The position numbers and the translations under genes are program-made. This document shows positions 11,544 to 22,190 of a stretch of 64,000 nucleotides of DNA, piece by piece. Source of the DNA: Hedera helix (Eukaryota > Streptophyta > Magnoliopsida > Apiales > Araliaceae); the NCBI GenBank assembly GCA_947179155.2, contig OX359268.1, positions 1,884,001 to 1,948,000 of the forward strand, written 5' to 3'. The notes under the pieces are model-generated. The model did no database searches, was not told the DNA's origin, and was given only the letters and a program-made list of their open reading frames with translations. Every line of letters starts with the position of its first letter. Position 1 is the first letter of the stretch.

Positions 11544-11895
11544 ACAAAGGGTTATTCACCAACAGGCGGCAATCCGCTCCGTAAGGTTATTCCCACAATT
11601 TAATAGAATTTGAGTACAAAGAGTTATTCACCAAACAGGCGGCAATCCGCTCCGTAAGGTTATTCCCACAATTTAATAGAATTTGAGTACAAAGAGTTAT
11701 TCACCAAACAGGCGGCAATCCGCTCCGTAAGGTTATTCCCACAATTTAATAGAATTTGAGTACAAAGAGTTATTCACCAAACATGCGGCAATCCGCTCCG
11801 TAAGGTTATTCTCAGAGATTAATAATGAATGAATACGAAAGGTTATTCACCAACAGGCGGCAATCCGCTCCGTAAGGTTATTCCCACAATTTAAT
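11544..11895. repeat. Five tandem ~73-bp units with a small hairpin, in the solo LTR
   Basis: Each unit contains GTTATTCACC, then CAGGCGGCAATCCGCTCC, then GTAAGGTTATTC. The stretch GCGG-CAAT-CCGC is a perfect inverted repeat able to form a four-base-pair hairpin, and it is kept in almost every copy. The linkers alternate between two forms (cccacaatttaatagaatttgag and ctcagagattaataatgaatgaa). The same five-unit array is present in both LTRs of the full-length element, near 23375-23720 and 31135-31480. Confidence 0.9.
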
Positions 11896-12308
11896 ACATG
11901 GAAATAAAAGGCACGTCTTATGAGTAAGGAAGAAACAATATTATTATCGAGAATCAAATAATGATAATCCCTTACCATAGTATGTTTGAATAATGGAAGA
12001 TGAAAAAGATGGTATCCCTTACCTCAACACGTGACTGGATATTGATTTAAATGAGGTTGATTAACTTGAACAGTACACGTATACTTATAGATCTTCACAA
12101 ATACTCAAGATGACTTAAGCACACTTAGAGAGAACTTTCACAAGAAGTATTTAGAGAGAGAAAGAAAGAACAAGTAAGGAAGTTTATGAAAAATCCTTAA
12201 GTTAAGGCTTCTATTTATAGCCAAAAATCTTATCATTCATTTAATCTAAACCATTCATTTAAAGATCATCTTTTAATCTACACCATCCATTTCAAATATT
12301 ATATTATC

Positions 12309-12560
12309 TTTAATCTACACCATTCATTTCATATCACCTAATAATCACCTAACTTTATATTATAAACAAATCAATTTAATTATTCAACAATAATTCACAC
12401 TTTAATCTACACCATTCATTTCATATCACCTAATAATCACCTAACTTTATATTATAAACAAATCAATTCAATTATTTAACAATAATTCACACTTTAATCT
12501 ACACCATTCATTTCATATCACCTAATAATCACCTAACTTTATATTATAAACAAATAACTT
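12309..12560. repeat. 92-bp tandem repeat, three copies, in the solo LTR
   Basis: Copies begin with TTTAATCTACACCATTCATT at 12309, 12401 and 12493, exactly 92 bp apart, and each contains ATCACCTAATAATCACC. The same array lies in the two LTRs of the full-length element. It is upstream of the TATA box when read in the element's orientation. Confidence 0.9.
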
Positions 12561-13440
12561 TATCAATTCAATTATTATGACTAATTGTTATAAATACAGT
12601 ATAGTTAGCTCTTAGATATCAAGTCAATAAATTAATGAAATACAACTGTTTAAATAACATCATAATAGAGATAACAATAATGTAAAATAAAACATACGTT
12701 ACTGTGTAATGACAATTATTGATTCAATAATGTGAATTACTGTGCATATGTTACTGTGACAATTATTAGGTTCAATAATTTTAAAAACAGTGCAACAACA
12801 ATTATTGACTCAATGATATAAAATACAGTGTAATGACAATTATTAAATCAATAATGCAAAATACTGTGTAACAACAATTATTGAATTGATAATATAAAAT
12901 ATTATGCAGTGACAATTATCGATGAAATGATGCGTAACAGTTACGGTGTCAATTATCAGACCAATAATATGAGACACTATGCAATACCGTGTGTTACTGT
13001 AGAGTACCGTGTGCTACAGAAAATACCATAAACTACCGTATGCTACTATTCTTTTATCACCGGTATTTTAACAGTTCCGTTGACTATTTTTATTTAAAAA
13101 GGTTACTTCTGTCGTTTTCTATATCCGACAAATATTCCGTTGTGGGGTCCACCAATAATTTATTATTTCGGCGCCGTCGTACGGCACGAATATTCCCCGA
13201 CCAAACGAATATTCCCCGACAAAGCGAATATTGTCCGACAAAATAAAATTTGCACATAACATCCTTAACTTTCAATTTTGTTAATTTAACCACTTACTGT
13301 TTCAAAAAAAAATATATATGAAGAAAAATTAAATTTTGTATTTCATAAAATTCGGGGTCTTACAACTTTATTATTTGAACATGTTATTTTTAGATGTATG
13401 CTTATGGTTTGAAAATTTTGAGGACCAATTTTTTTTAAGG

Positions 13441-14240
13441 GGGTGGTGGCGGTGGTGGTCGTAGTAGTAGTAGTAGTAGTCGTAGCCGTAGTGGTAGTCG
13501 CAGTGGTGCTGGTGGTGGTGGTGGTAATAGTAGTGGTAGTGGTAGTGGCAGTGGCAGTGGCAGTGGCAGTGGCAGTGGCAGTAGTAGTGGTGGTGGTGGT
13601 GGTGGTGGTGGTGGTGGTGGTAGTAGTAGTCGTAGTCGTAGCTGTAGCCGTATTGGTGGTGGTGGTGGTGGTAGTAGTGGTGATGGTGGTGGTAGTAGTC
13701 GTAGCCGTAGTGGTAGTAGTCGTAGTCGTAGCCGTAGTGGTGGTGGTGGTGGTGGTAGTAGTCGTAGTCATAGCCGTAGTGGTAGTGGTAGTAGTGGTGG
13801 TGGTGGCGGTATTAGTAGTAGTAGTGTTAGTCGTAGCCGTAGTGGTAGTGGTAGTAGTGGTGGTGGTGGTGGTATTAGTAGTAGTAGTAGTAATAGTGGT
13901 AGTGGTAGTAATAGTCGTAATCGTAGCCGTAGTGGTAGTGATAGTAGTGGTGGTGCTGATGGTGGTAGTATTAGTGGTAGTGGTGGTGGTGGTGGTGGTG
14001 GTGGTACTACTACTACTACTAATAATAATAATAATAATAACAACAATAGTAGTAGTAGTAGTTGTAGTAGTAATAGTAATAATAACAATAACAAGAATAA
14101 TTATAATAATAGTAATAATAATAATAATAATAATTATTATTATTATTATTAATAATACTATTAATAATAATAACATTAATAATAATAATTGTAATAATAG
14201 TAATAATAATGATTATAATTATAATAATAGTTAATAATTA
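13441..14240. repeat. 800-bp degenerate trinucleotide microsatellite
   Basis: The run starts as GGT/GGC triplets, passes through AGT/CGT-rich blocks and ends as AAT, with the triplet phase kept for about 800 bp. Because no stop codon arises in several frames, it gives long open frames on both strands (poly-Val, poly-Thr, poly-Leu). These are not genes. It starts 76 bp after the solo LTR. Confidence 0.95.
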
Positions 14241-14250
14241 TAATTATAAT

Positions 14251-15911
14251 TTAAAAAAAATTGCACGTAAACAACGTGAGTCACCCTTTTAGCATTGACG
14301 CATTTTTCCTGTTTTTGGGCGGGAAATCATAGGGACGGTTCAGATTCATTCTAATTGATTTGTAAGTTATTTTAGGTTGCAAAGAGTCTTTAGGTAATAG
14401 AGTATTTTTAAAATTTTAATCTACGTCGTGCCTTCAGGCACGGGCAATTATGTGTCATCTCTTAGGTGTTTTTGCGGGCTATATCGAGAGCAATTATTGT
14501 ATTAGGTTCTGACTCATGGTATGAGAATATTTTGTCCAATTTCAAAAAAAAATATAGAGGAAAAAATGTTATGGTGATGCGATTTAGTTGATGTTATGAC
14601 AATACTTTTTTGTTTGGACTTAGAAATCTCATTTTATACTTTTAGGTATATATGCAAAAAAATTTCTTTTGAATTTTTACACCTTTTTTTTTCTTCATTA
14701 GATCCCACTAAATAACTTACAGTACTATTTTTTCCCCACAGGAAATACTGTTCATAGATCATATCGATTGATAGTTAGAGATATTTGAGGTAAATAAATA
14801 CTGTCTCTCATTCTGTTTTGTCAATAAAAGAAAAGTGTGTGGAATACTCGAAGACACTATATTACACAAATTTGAATCCGCTATTGTTAATTAATTAATT
14901 AGTCAAACCTGCTGAGAATTAATTTTAAGTTAAAAATAAGTAGCATATTAATATTTGCCTAAAAAAAAATATAATCCGTGAACCTTGCATCGGTTAATTT
15001 AGAAGCTCAGCGAAGGTTTGAGATGGTCATTTAATTTCCTTATTGTTATTTTGTCTGCCTCATCTGGAGTTCTGTAATCCTATTGATGTATTTTCTGTTA
15101 ATACAAAATAAGATTTTATTGAAAAAAGGGAAGTGGAAAAAAAGAAATACAAAGTGAAGATTTTTTTAACAAAATCCTTTAGAGTTCTACGATTTGGCAC
15201 AAGGTAATGGGAATTTTGGAGAAACTTTTAGTTACATCGGAATTGTCGGGTGTCATGGGTGGATCTTAGTGTCATACATCGAGTATTTTGATTTTCATAT
15301 TTTTAAGTCCTTTCCCCTCCCTGTATTCCTCTAGTGAACTTAAGTAGTGGGGAGTGAATAGTGATACTATATTCAGTTTTGATAGATGTTTCGGTTGGCT
15401 ATTTTCTCCTCTATATTTGTGTTGTTAAGTATTTCATTTGTCTTCCTTACACGCTGCCTTAGTTTATTTTATTTAACAGGTCGAGAGCTCTTTCCCCTCT
15501 TGGAATTTCAATTTCTGTAGAAACGTAGGTGACAGGGAGAGTGATTAATCGTCTTTGCGAATCCATATGCTTAATTGTTGTCACTTTTTTTTGGTCTCAC
15601 TGATTGGCATTCTTGACCTTTGGACTCCCAGGAATTAGTTCCCGGAATTAATTAGAATTTCTATTTGGAGTTTGATCAAAATATTTGGTGGCTATAATAA
15701 CTGGTGCAATTAATCCTTATAAAAACAAGCCTTATAAAAACAACAAACTGGAAATTCAATAGATATATGATGCCGTGCTTTTTTATGATTATGAAATTAA
15801 GACCTTGGAGTTACTGCAGTAGAGGACATGTTTTCTGTTGTCAATCATAATTTCACTTTGAATGAGCCTGTATAAATAAATGAATTTTGTATCGCTGTTC
15901 ATGATTTACAG
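14251..15911. other. Non-coding AT-rich stretch before the kinase exons
   Basis: I see no coding frame, RNA gene or clear repeat here. It is probably intron or former intron of the YAK1 pseudogene, whose N-terminal exons I could not find. Confidence 0.4.
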
Positions 15912-17085
15912 ATACATTGTCAAAGATATGCTTGGCCATGGGACATTTGGGCAGGTTGTGAAGTGCTGGGTCGCTGAATCGAAGAGTTTTGTTGACGTAA
16001 AGATCATTAAAAATCGACCTGCATACTATCAGCAAGCTCTGGTTGAAGTTTCGATACTTACAACGGTAAAGTAGGCTCACTGCCGTTTCTTATTTACAGT
16101 GATATTAAATATGTATTTCATTTACAGTTGTTCATTTATTGGCCTTGTGCAGTTAAATAAGAAGTTTGATCCTGAAGATAAGCATCACATCGTTTGTATT
16201 TATGATTACTTTGTCTATCAACGTCATTTGTGCATTGCTTTCGAACTGCTTGATACTAATCTGTAAGTTGTGTATTATATACTGATAAAAATTTAATATA
16301 ATGTTAACTTGTTCGACTTTTACTACACATGCAGCAATGCATTTGTACTTTTTATTTACTGCTTGGTATTCACAATTTTGTTCATTCAGGTACGAGCTTA
16401 TAAAATTGAATCATTTTAGGGGACTGTCATTGAGCATTGTCCAGCTGTTTTCAAAACAGGTACACCCCATCATACTTTTTTGTTGCATAGAATAGGATCT
16501 AATAACTTCTTTGGAATGGTCATAACTGTTCCTCTATAAACATTTATGCTCAAATTAGATACTGCATGGACTGGCTCTGATGAAAGATGCTGGCATAATT
16601 CATTGTGATCTCAAAACAGAGAACATACTTTTATGCACAAGGTGCACTACGACTATGTGAAGTCAGACTGCAAATTAAGTGTTTGATGTTGTTCGCCTGA
16701 ATCATAGTTTTCTATCGTAAATTTAAATTTAACAGTGTGAAGCCAGCAGAAATTAAAATTATAGATTTCGGATCTGCGTGCTTGGAAGATTAGACTGTAT
16801 ATTCTTATATGCAGGTCCTCATCTGTTTTTCTCCTAAACAAATGTTTCAGTTCTATTAAGCCCTCATACTCGTTCAATCTGAATCCTTTTTGTTTCTTTG
16901 CAGAGTCGCTATTATAGATCACCTGAAGTTCTTCTTGGATATCAGTATCCCTGCATGTGAAATCCATTGCCTTTTCTTTTCCCGTTTACTTTCTTTGGTA
17001 GCTAAAGGTTAATAACAAAAGAGATGATAGACATGGACCGTAGGATACTTAAAAAATAAATAAAAACTAATGGATCCTAGCACTC

Positions 17086-17325
17086 CTAGATGGGCACTCA
17101 CCCTTTTAAATTGTGTTATTTAATGTCATAGTACATAAAGATTACAACGCATGACTTCTTTTCATTTTTGTATTATTAATGTTGAATTTGATAAAATAAT
17201 CACTCAAACTATACTCTGGTTTGTAATATATGACAATTCAGTTTATCAATTAGTTTCTCAAGAAAAAACAAATTCAATGTTGTTTTTAAGCTAGATGGGC
17301 ACTCACCCTTTTAAATTGTGTTATT
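17086..17325. repeat. 35-bp perfect direct repeat in a YAK1 intron
   Basis: The string starting CTAGATGGGCACTCACCC and ending TTGTGTTATT occurs at 17086-17120 and again at 17291-17325, separated by 170 bp. It lies in the intron between the exons ending at 16944 and starting at 17623. A local duplication is the simplest reading. Confidence 0.85.
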
Positions 17326-17387
17326 GTTGTTTTGGTGTGGCTCTATGTTTAGTATATTTTACATTTAAATTTAAAAACATTGATCAC

Positions 17388-17421
17388 CCACCCCCCCCCC
17401 CCCCCCCCCCCCCCGCCCCCC
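17388..17421. repeat. Poly-C tract
   Basis: An almost uninterrupted run of C, with a single G near the end, lies in the same intron. It gives a false poly-Pro frame. Its exact length is likely to be unreliable in any assembly. Confidence 0.9.
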
Positions 17422-19032
17422 CAAAACCCAAACTGTCTATTGGTTTTAGACTTTCGGTACTTTGGACCATCATTATATTGAAAAGTACATTACTACATTT
17501 GTGAGAAATTATAGTTTAAGCATGATATATTGTGTAACAATGCATGGACACCATGCTTCTGCTGCTCCTGTTCAAAGCTGATTATTATTGGACATTTAGT
17601 GTAAGCCTTAAGCCTTCATCAGGTATACGACTGCTATAGACATGTGGTCATTTGGATTCATAGTTGCTGAATTGTATCTTGGACTGCCGCTGTTTCCTGG
17701 AGCATCAGAGTTTGATCTTCTCAGGAGGATGATAAAAATACTTGGGTATGGCTTTAAAATTTGTGTTGAAAGTAGTGAGTTATAGTCCTGTTGCATTGGG
17801 ATTGGATTTTCTTTGCATGAAATTTGGTGATATATTTGAAATTGTTTTAACTATTTATTTAATTGATATGCCTCTTATTTCTGGAAATTTCTTTCAAAGT
17901 GAAGTGATTAATTATGGAACGAAATAAATAATAGCAAAATGTGTACCATACCATTGAGAATTTGAAGTTGAAGTTGTGATGTATGGATTTATGGAATTTG
18001 GGATGGTTTACTTTCCTGTAGTGGGGTATTCAGTTTCTTTTCTCATTTATAAAAGGGTTCTTTCTACATTCTTATGGCAATATATTGTTCTGAATGTTCT
18101 CCTTAGGCAAACAAACTTTCTTTCTTGGCTTCTGGGTTTTAGTTGTATTACAATATAAATTCTCTCTATTGCTTAATCATATGCATGTTTGAACTCTACA
18201 GGGAACAACCTCCTGATTATGTACTTAAAGAGGCCAAGAACACCAACAAGTTCTTCAAATTTGTTGGGAGCATCAACCATGAAGACAGCGGTCAGGTTCC
18301 TATGAATAGGCGGAGTGCTTATCAAGCTTTGACAGAAGAAGAATATGAAGCTGTAAGTGTTCCTCTCAGAATCTTTACACTAAGAGTATAATTGATGAAA
18401 AGAAAAGGAATAGCCAATATAATAATCACGTTTTGTGACATCTCTGGCTCACTATTTCTTTTCTCACTTGTATGAGTTTTCATTTAACTAAAGAATTGAC
18501 GTTAGCCATTTTTTATTCCACACTATCTTGGATCTGTGAGAGAGAAATTCGCTAAAGCCTATCCTTTAGCTCATTCGCGTGAATTGTTGTCCTTAGTTTG
18601 AAGCCAAGATGTTGGTAATATGAGATTCTTAGTATGGGCTTTTGCAATTGTAAGAATTTGACTTCCGGATTTTCAAATTGTATAATGTTTTTGTAGATAT
18701 TAATTTCTTCATATATTATGTTGCTGTTCTTTCAGAGGGAGTTGAAGAAGCCTTCAATTGGCAAGGCATATTTTAATCACTCGAGCCTTGAAGCAACTGT
18801 AAGAAAATAACCTTACAGGAAAAACTTGACAGAGGAATATATGGTTAAAGGTCAGCTTACATATTCTTTTAAAAAGTCAATTACTGGCTAGATACATTTG
18901 GTGAGGTTCCAAATATATTAATGTGTCTGTTGTCTTGAATATGTAACAGAGAGTCGAGTACGTTTAGCACTAATTGATTTCTTGAGGGGACTGGTTAAGT
19001 TTTATCCAACAAAGAGGTGGTCACCGTTGCAG

Positions 19033-21464
19033 GTTATTGAAGTTTCCCCAATTTGCATTAATTTTTTTCAAGGAACATTAACTTTAGTATAATAGGGGGC
19101 CAGTACCTTGTACAGTAGTTATATAGAAAGATAAGTTATCCTTTCATAAGAAAGACGTCCAGTAAAATTACCATGGTGAGCCTGGTGGAAAAAAGAAATT
19201 GTAGTTATTATAACTTGGGTCATGTTCAACATCGTCAAAGATTGTGGCCCCCTTCTTCCTTCTATTTTCCCTTCCAACATGCAAAATCATATTTGAAATA
19301 GCTCAATTTCTTTCAGTGTCAGCCTTGATCTCACCCAAGTAAAATTATATTTTATGATTGATTGAGACAATTAGACCACCCATGACATTCTGATTTTACA
19401 TATTGAAAGAAAACTTTGTATTGCACTGCCGGTGCAACAAGTGAATCAGTGAATTTCACCTTGCTTGTACTTGATCTTTCTTGATCATCTGATACGTCAT
19501 CATTTTAGTTAATGGTAATTGCAGCTAAACTAAAAAATCATCTTTAAATTATTTGATGAATTCACACCTTTGGGCTTGAAAAATAGAAACTAAATATCCC
19601 TATGAACAGATCTGCAAGTCTTTCTGTTACATTATTTTTGCCGCCTTGGAAAATTACCATCATATAGAAACAGTGCTAGCTTTTGTTGCTTTCCTGTTCT
19701 ATTTTGTATTTCACCACATGTTTATGAGTCCTGAGTTTCCCAACCCCTTTGGAGGGTATTGGTTTTATGCTTTTGATACTTTTTTAAATGGTGTCACCAC
19801 ATCAAGGTGCCAGAAGAACTTCTCCAGTTTTACTCAATCAGCTTTAGAATTTATTATTGATACTCAATCGGATTGAATTTCTCTGAGTAGCATGCATCGT
19901 CTGTATTCTCGTCTCCTACAGATAATTTTTCCAAGCGAGTAAATTGCTCACACTTTAGCATAGTTGTCACGGCGCCACGGCGAGTCATGGCAGTAGCCGA
20001 CCGCCAGGACGCCTAGGCGAAATGGCGCCCAACATGTCATCCGTATGGCGACAAGTCGCTCACAGGGTGCATTTATATATTATTTATGATATACCAAGAT
20101 AAAAGGGTTATGCATTCTGCCATCTTCCAACAGGTGCCTTGAGACTGTGACCTAGGTAGTTCTCTGACTTCTCTCTATGTTTATGAACCTTAACATCATC
20201 CCAGCTGTTGCCTTTAACATTTTAATACTAATATATACTATGAATGCTCTGATTGCTTTCAGGATTTATTCATCAAAAGACAAGTAAATGAAGTTCTGAA
20301 ACAGATATCAAACACATCCATTAAAAGCAACAGCTTGCTATGATGATTGATGAATGATGAAGATTGAAGACTACTGATAAATCAACAGATTCAACACAAG
20401 TCTCTTACATTACTATGTGTAGAAATCCCATTTTTGTATAATTGTATATCTATGGAAAAGCCTGCAGATTTTAGATGCAAGTATGCAACATATACCACAA
20501 CAATTGAATATCTTTTGATGTATTGTACATTTGTACATTTGTATGCAACTATTTGATTGAACTTTGAGCAATGTATCTGTTCAAGAGTTGAAATTAATGA
20601 TAGTTTTAATTTCTTTTGATGTATAAATGTTTAGAAAAATGGAAGTGTACAATGAAAAAATAAAGTACTGACACGATCTTCTTAATTATCTAGTGCGGAA
20701 GTTTAGAATAAATTTACCTTTAGCTCATCTGCTCATGGCACAGCCGCACAGAACAGTACAATGAGTACATTGGCATCCACAGGTCAAAGGCCTAAAGGCT
20801 ATAGCAAATTAGCAACAAGACACTGCAGCAAAAGCAGGGCAGCAGCCTGGTGCAGCAAGAGCAGGGCAGCAGCCTTGGACAGAATGCAGAATTGCAGATT
20901 AGCCCAAATCAGACCCAAGTGCAGGCGTGCAGCACGGAGCAGAGAACAGATATGGTTTGGCTTAAGGTAGAATAAGAAACAAAGGAACTAAACCAAAACC
21001 ACTTCAGCTAGTTACTGTGAGTTTGTGACTGTCAACAAATTTCAAAAAATAGTAAACCACTTAAGCTAGCAAATAGCAATCCATAACTTGTAACTTCATT
21101 ATTACAAGAACAGAGCATTCACATTTCACAGGAAAAGTAAACAGAGCATTCACATTTCACATGTATTCTGTAATAGCACACCTCCAAACGGAAAAGTAAA
21201 AAGAAAACAGTCACCCCCAAAATTGATTCGGCAGAAAGGAGATGAAGCTAGAGAAGGTAGATGGGTCGGCTGTTCGTAGATGGTGGTACCGGGGAGCTGT
21301 TCATCTTGGAGAGGCAGACCAATTTTGGGGAGATTGAAATCAATTGATGGACCTAGGTTACCCGCGAATGCTTTCTTTTAAATAATTTATTTCATATTTG
21401 TCCCAAAAAAAAGGGAGCATGAAAAACTATAATAAAAAACATATTTTTTTAAAAAAAGTATTGT
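19033..21464. other. Non-coding stretch after the kinase exons
   Basis: The exon that should follow position 19032 (the end of the kinase domain, HPF...TGEPF) was not found in any frame. A GC-rich block with CGGCGCCACGGCGAG and CGCCTAGGCGAAATGGCG lies at about 19967-20070; it resembles a dispersed plant repeat fragment, but I cannot name it. A short exon-like piece lies at 20263-20343. Near 20820-20875 a roughly 25-bp unit containing AGCAGGGCAGCAGCC is present twice. Otherwise the sequence is unremarkable and AT-rich. Confidence 0.4.
20263..20343 (+). other. Exon-like orphan fragment (unrecognised)
   Basis: A good acceptor (TTGCTTTCAG) is followed by 26 open codons reading DLFIKRQVNEVLKQISNTSI... 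and a TGA at 20341, then AT-rich sequence resembling a 3' UTR. I do not recognise the peptide, and no matching upstream exon is visible. It could be the last exon of a captured gene fragment or chance. Confidence 0.2.
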
Positions 21465-22190
21465 GAATAATCATATAAATTTATTTTATTTTTAATTTTT
21501 TTTTACTTTACTTAAATATTAATATCAAAATGTGACACAAGTTGTTTTTATTAGTCCGAAATCCGAATTAACTCAATAATCTAAATTTTTTTTACTTATT
21601 TTGGAGTAATTTGTTCATGCTAATTAGTTAAATACAAATTTATTTTATTTTTTAATAAAATCTCACCTTACTTAAATATTAATATCAAAATATAGCACGA
21701 GTTGTTTTCGCTAGTCCGAATTAATTCAGTAATCTTAAATAAATATTTTCTTTTGGAGTAAACATACGTACACTTCAAAACATATAACATGAGTTGTTTT
21801 CGTTATTCCTAATTAGTTAAATACAAATTTATTTTAATTTTTAATAAAACTTCACATTACTTAAATATTAATATCAAAATATAACATGAGTCGTTTTCGT
21901 TATTCCGAATTAACTCAATAATCTTAAACAAATATTTTCTTTTCAAGTAAACGTACATACAATTCAAAAACTATTCATTTAATCCCGAATTTTTGTTATG
22001 TTTATGATGTAAATACTGTTAATAGAGATTATAAAATATTTGTTCATGTTAATTAGTTTTACACAACCAAATTTGCAATATTTTTTTTCCTTTTCTATTC
22101 ATTAAAAAAAATTCAATAACAACATAATTGAATATTTTTTTTTTAATTTTCATCTATTTTTAAAACATGGTAACACAATGTGAGTCTAAT
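21465..22190. repeat. AT-rich tandem array, left part
   Basis: Repeated blocks with AAATTTATTTTA, ACTTAAATATTAATATCAAAAT, GTCGTTTTCGTTA, GAATTAACTCAATAATCTTAA and TAAACGTACGTACACTTCAAAA recur about every 170-350 bp. The copies break off at 22190, where the full-length retrotransposon is inserted, and resume at 32874. This was therefore one array before insertion. Confidence 0.8.
22186..22190. repeat. Target-site duplication CTAAT (left copy)
   Basis: CTAAT directly precedes TGTGACGCC, and the identical CTAAT follows TCTTACA at 32874-32878. Five bases is the normal duplication length for Ty3/gypsy integration. Confidence 0.95.

Larger units (their letters stand above)
10353..13364 (-). mobile_element. 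Solo LTR of family A (Tekay-type chromovirus)
   Basis: The segment runs from TGTGACGCCCCCAAATCTGG to TTCGGGGTCTTACA and matches both LTRs of the full-length element at 22191-32873 along its whole length. It has small differences and about 90 extra bases, mainly in the ACAATTATTGA repeats near 12800-12880. No internal sequence follows on either side, so it is a solo LTR left by LTR-LTR recombination. Read as an element it is on the minus strand. The flanking five bases are ATTTT on the left and ACTTT on the right, a near but imperfect target-site duplication. A TATA box (TATAAATA on the minus strand) is at 12211-12220. Confidence 0.92.
15912..19032 (+). pseudogene. YAK1: YAK1-type DYRK kinase pseudogene, kinase-domain exons
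   Basis: Ten exons with intact AG/GT borders can be read: 15912-16065, 16153-16262, 16390-16459, 16559-16641, 16736-16814, 16904-16944, 17623-17745, 18202-18352, 18736-18850 and 18950-19032. They encode a DYRK/YAK1 kinase domain: RYIVKDMLGHGTFGQV (Gly-loop), VDVK (usually VAVK; the Lys is kept), IIHCDLKTEN (usually KPEN), KIIDFGSAC (DFG), [25 protein letters not shown] and RLALIDFLRG. YAK1 is a nuclear/cytoplasmic kinase acting under TOR. This copy cannot make it: TAG at 16791 cuts the activation segment and TAA at 18808 cuts the C-lobe. The intact splice sites and retained introns show a non-processed copy whose decay looks fairly recent. An intact paralogue elsewhere is likely but not seen here. 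Confidence 0.88.

Noticed and set aside
11544..11895. CRISPR-like pattern of regular repeats
   Set aside because: The units are contiguous LTR tandem repeats with non-unique linkers in plant nuclear DNA. There are no spacers or cas genes.
13343..14234. Long open frames on both strands (poly-Thr, poly-Val, poly-Leu)
   Set aside because: They are produced by the trinucleotide microsatellite, which lacks stop codons in several frames. There is no protein-like composition outside the repeat.
14752..14792. A short stretch after CCCCACAG reading R-L-I-V-R-D-I, recalling the YAK1 N-terminus
   Set aside because: Only a few residues fit, a stop follows at once, and the rest of the expected exon is absent.
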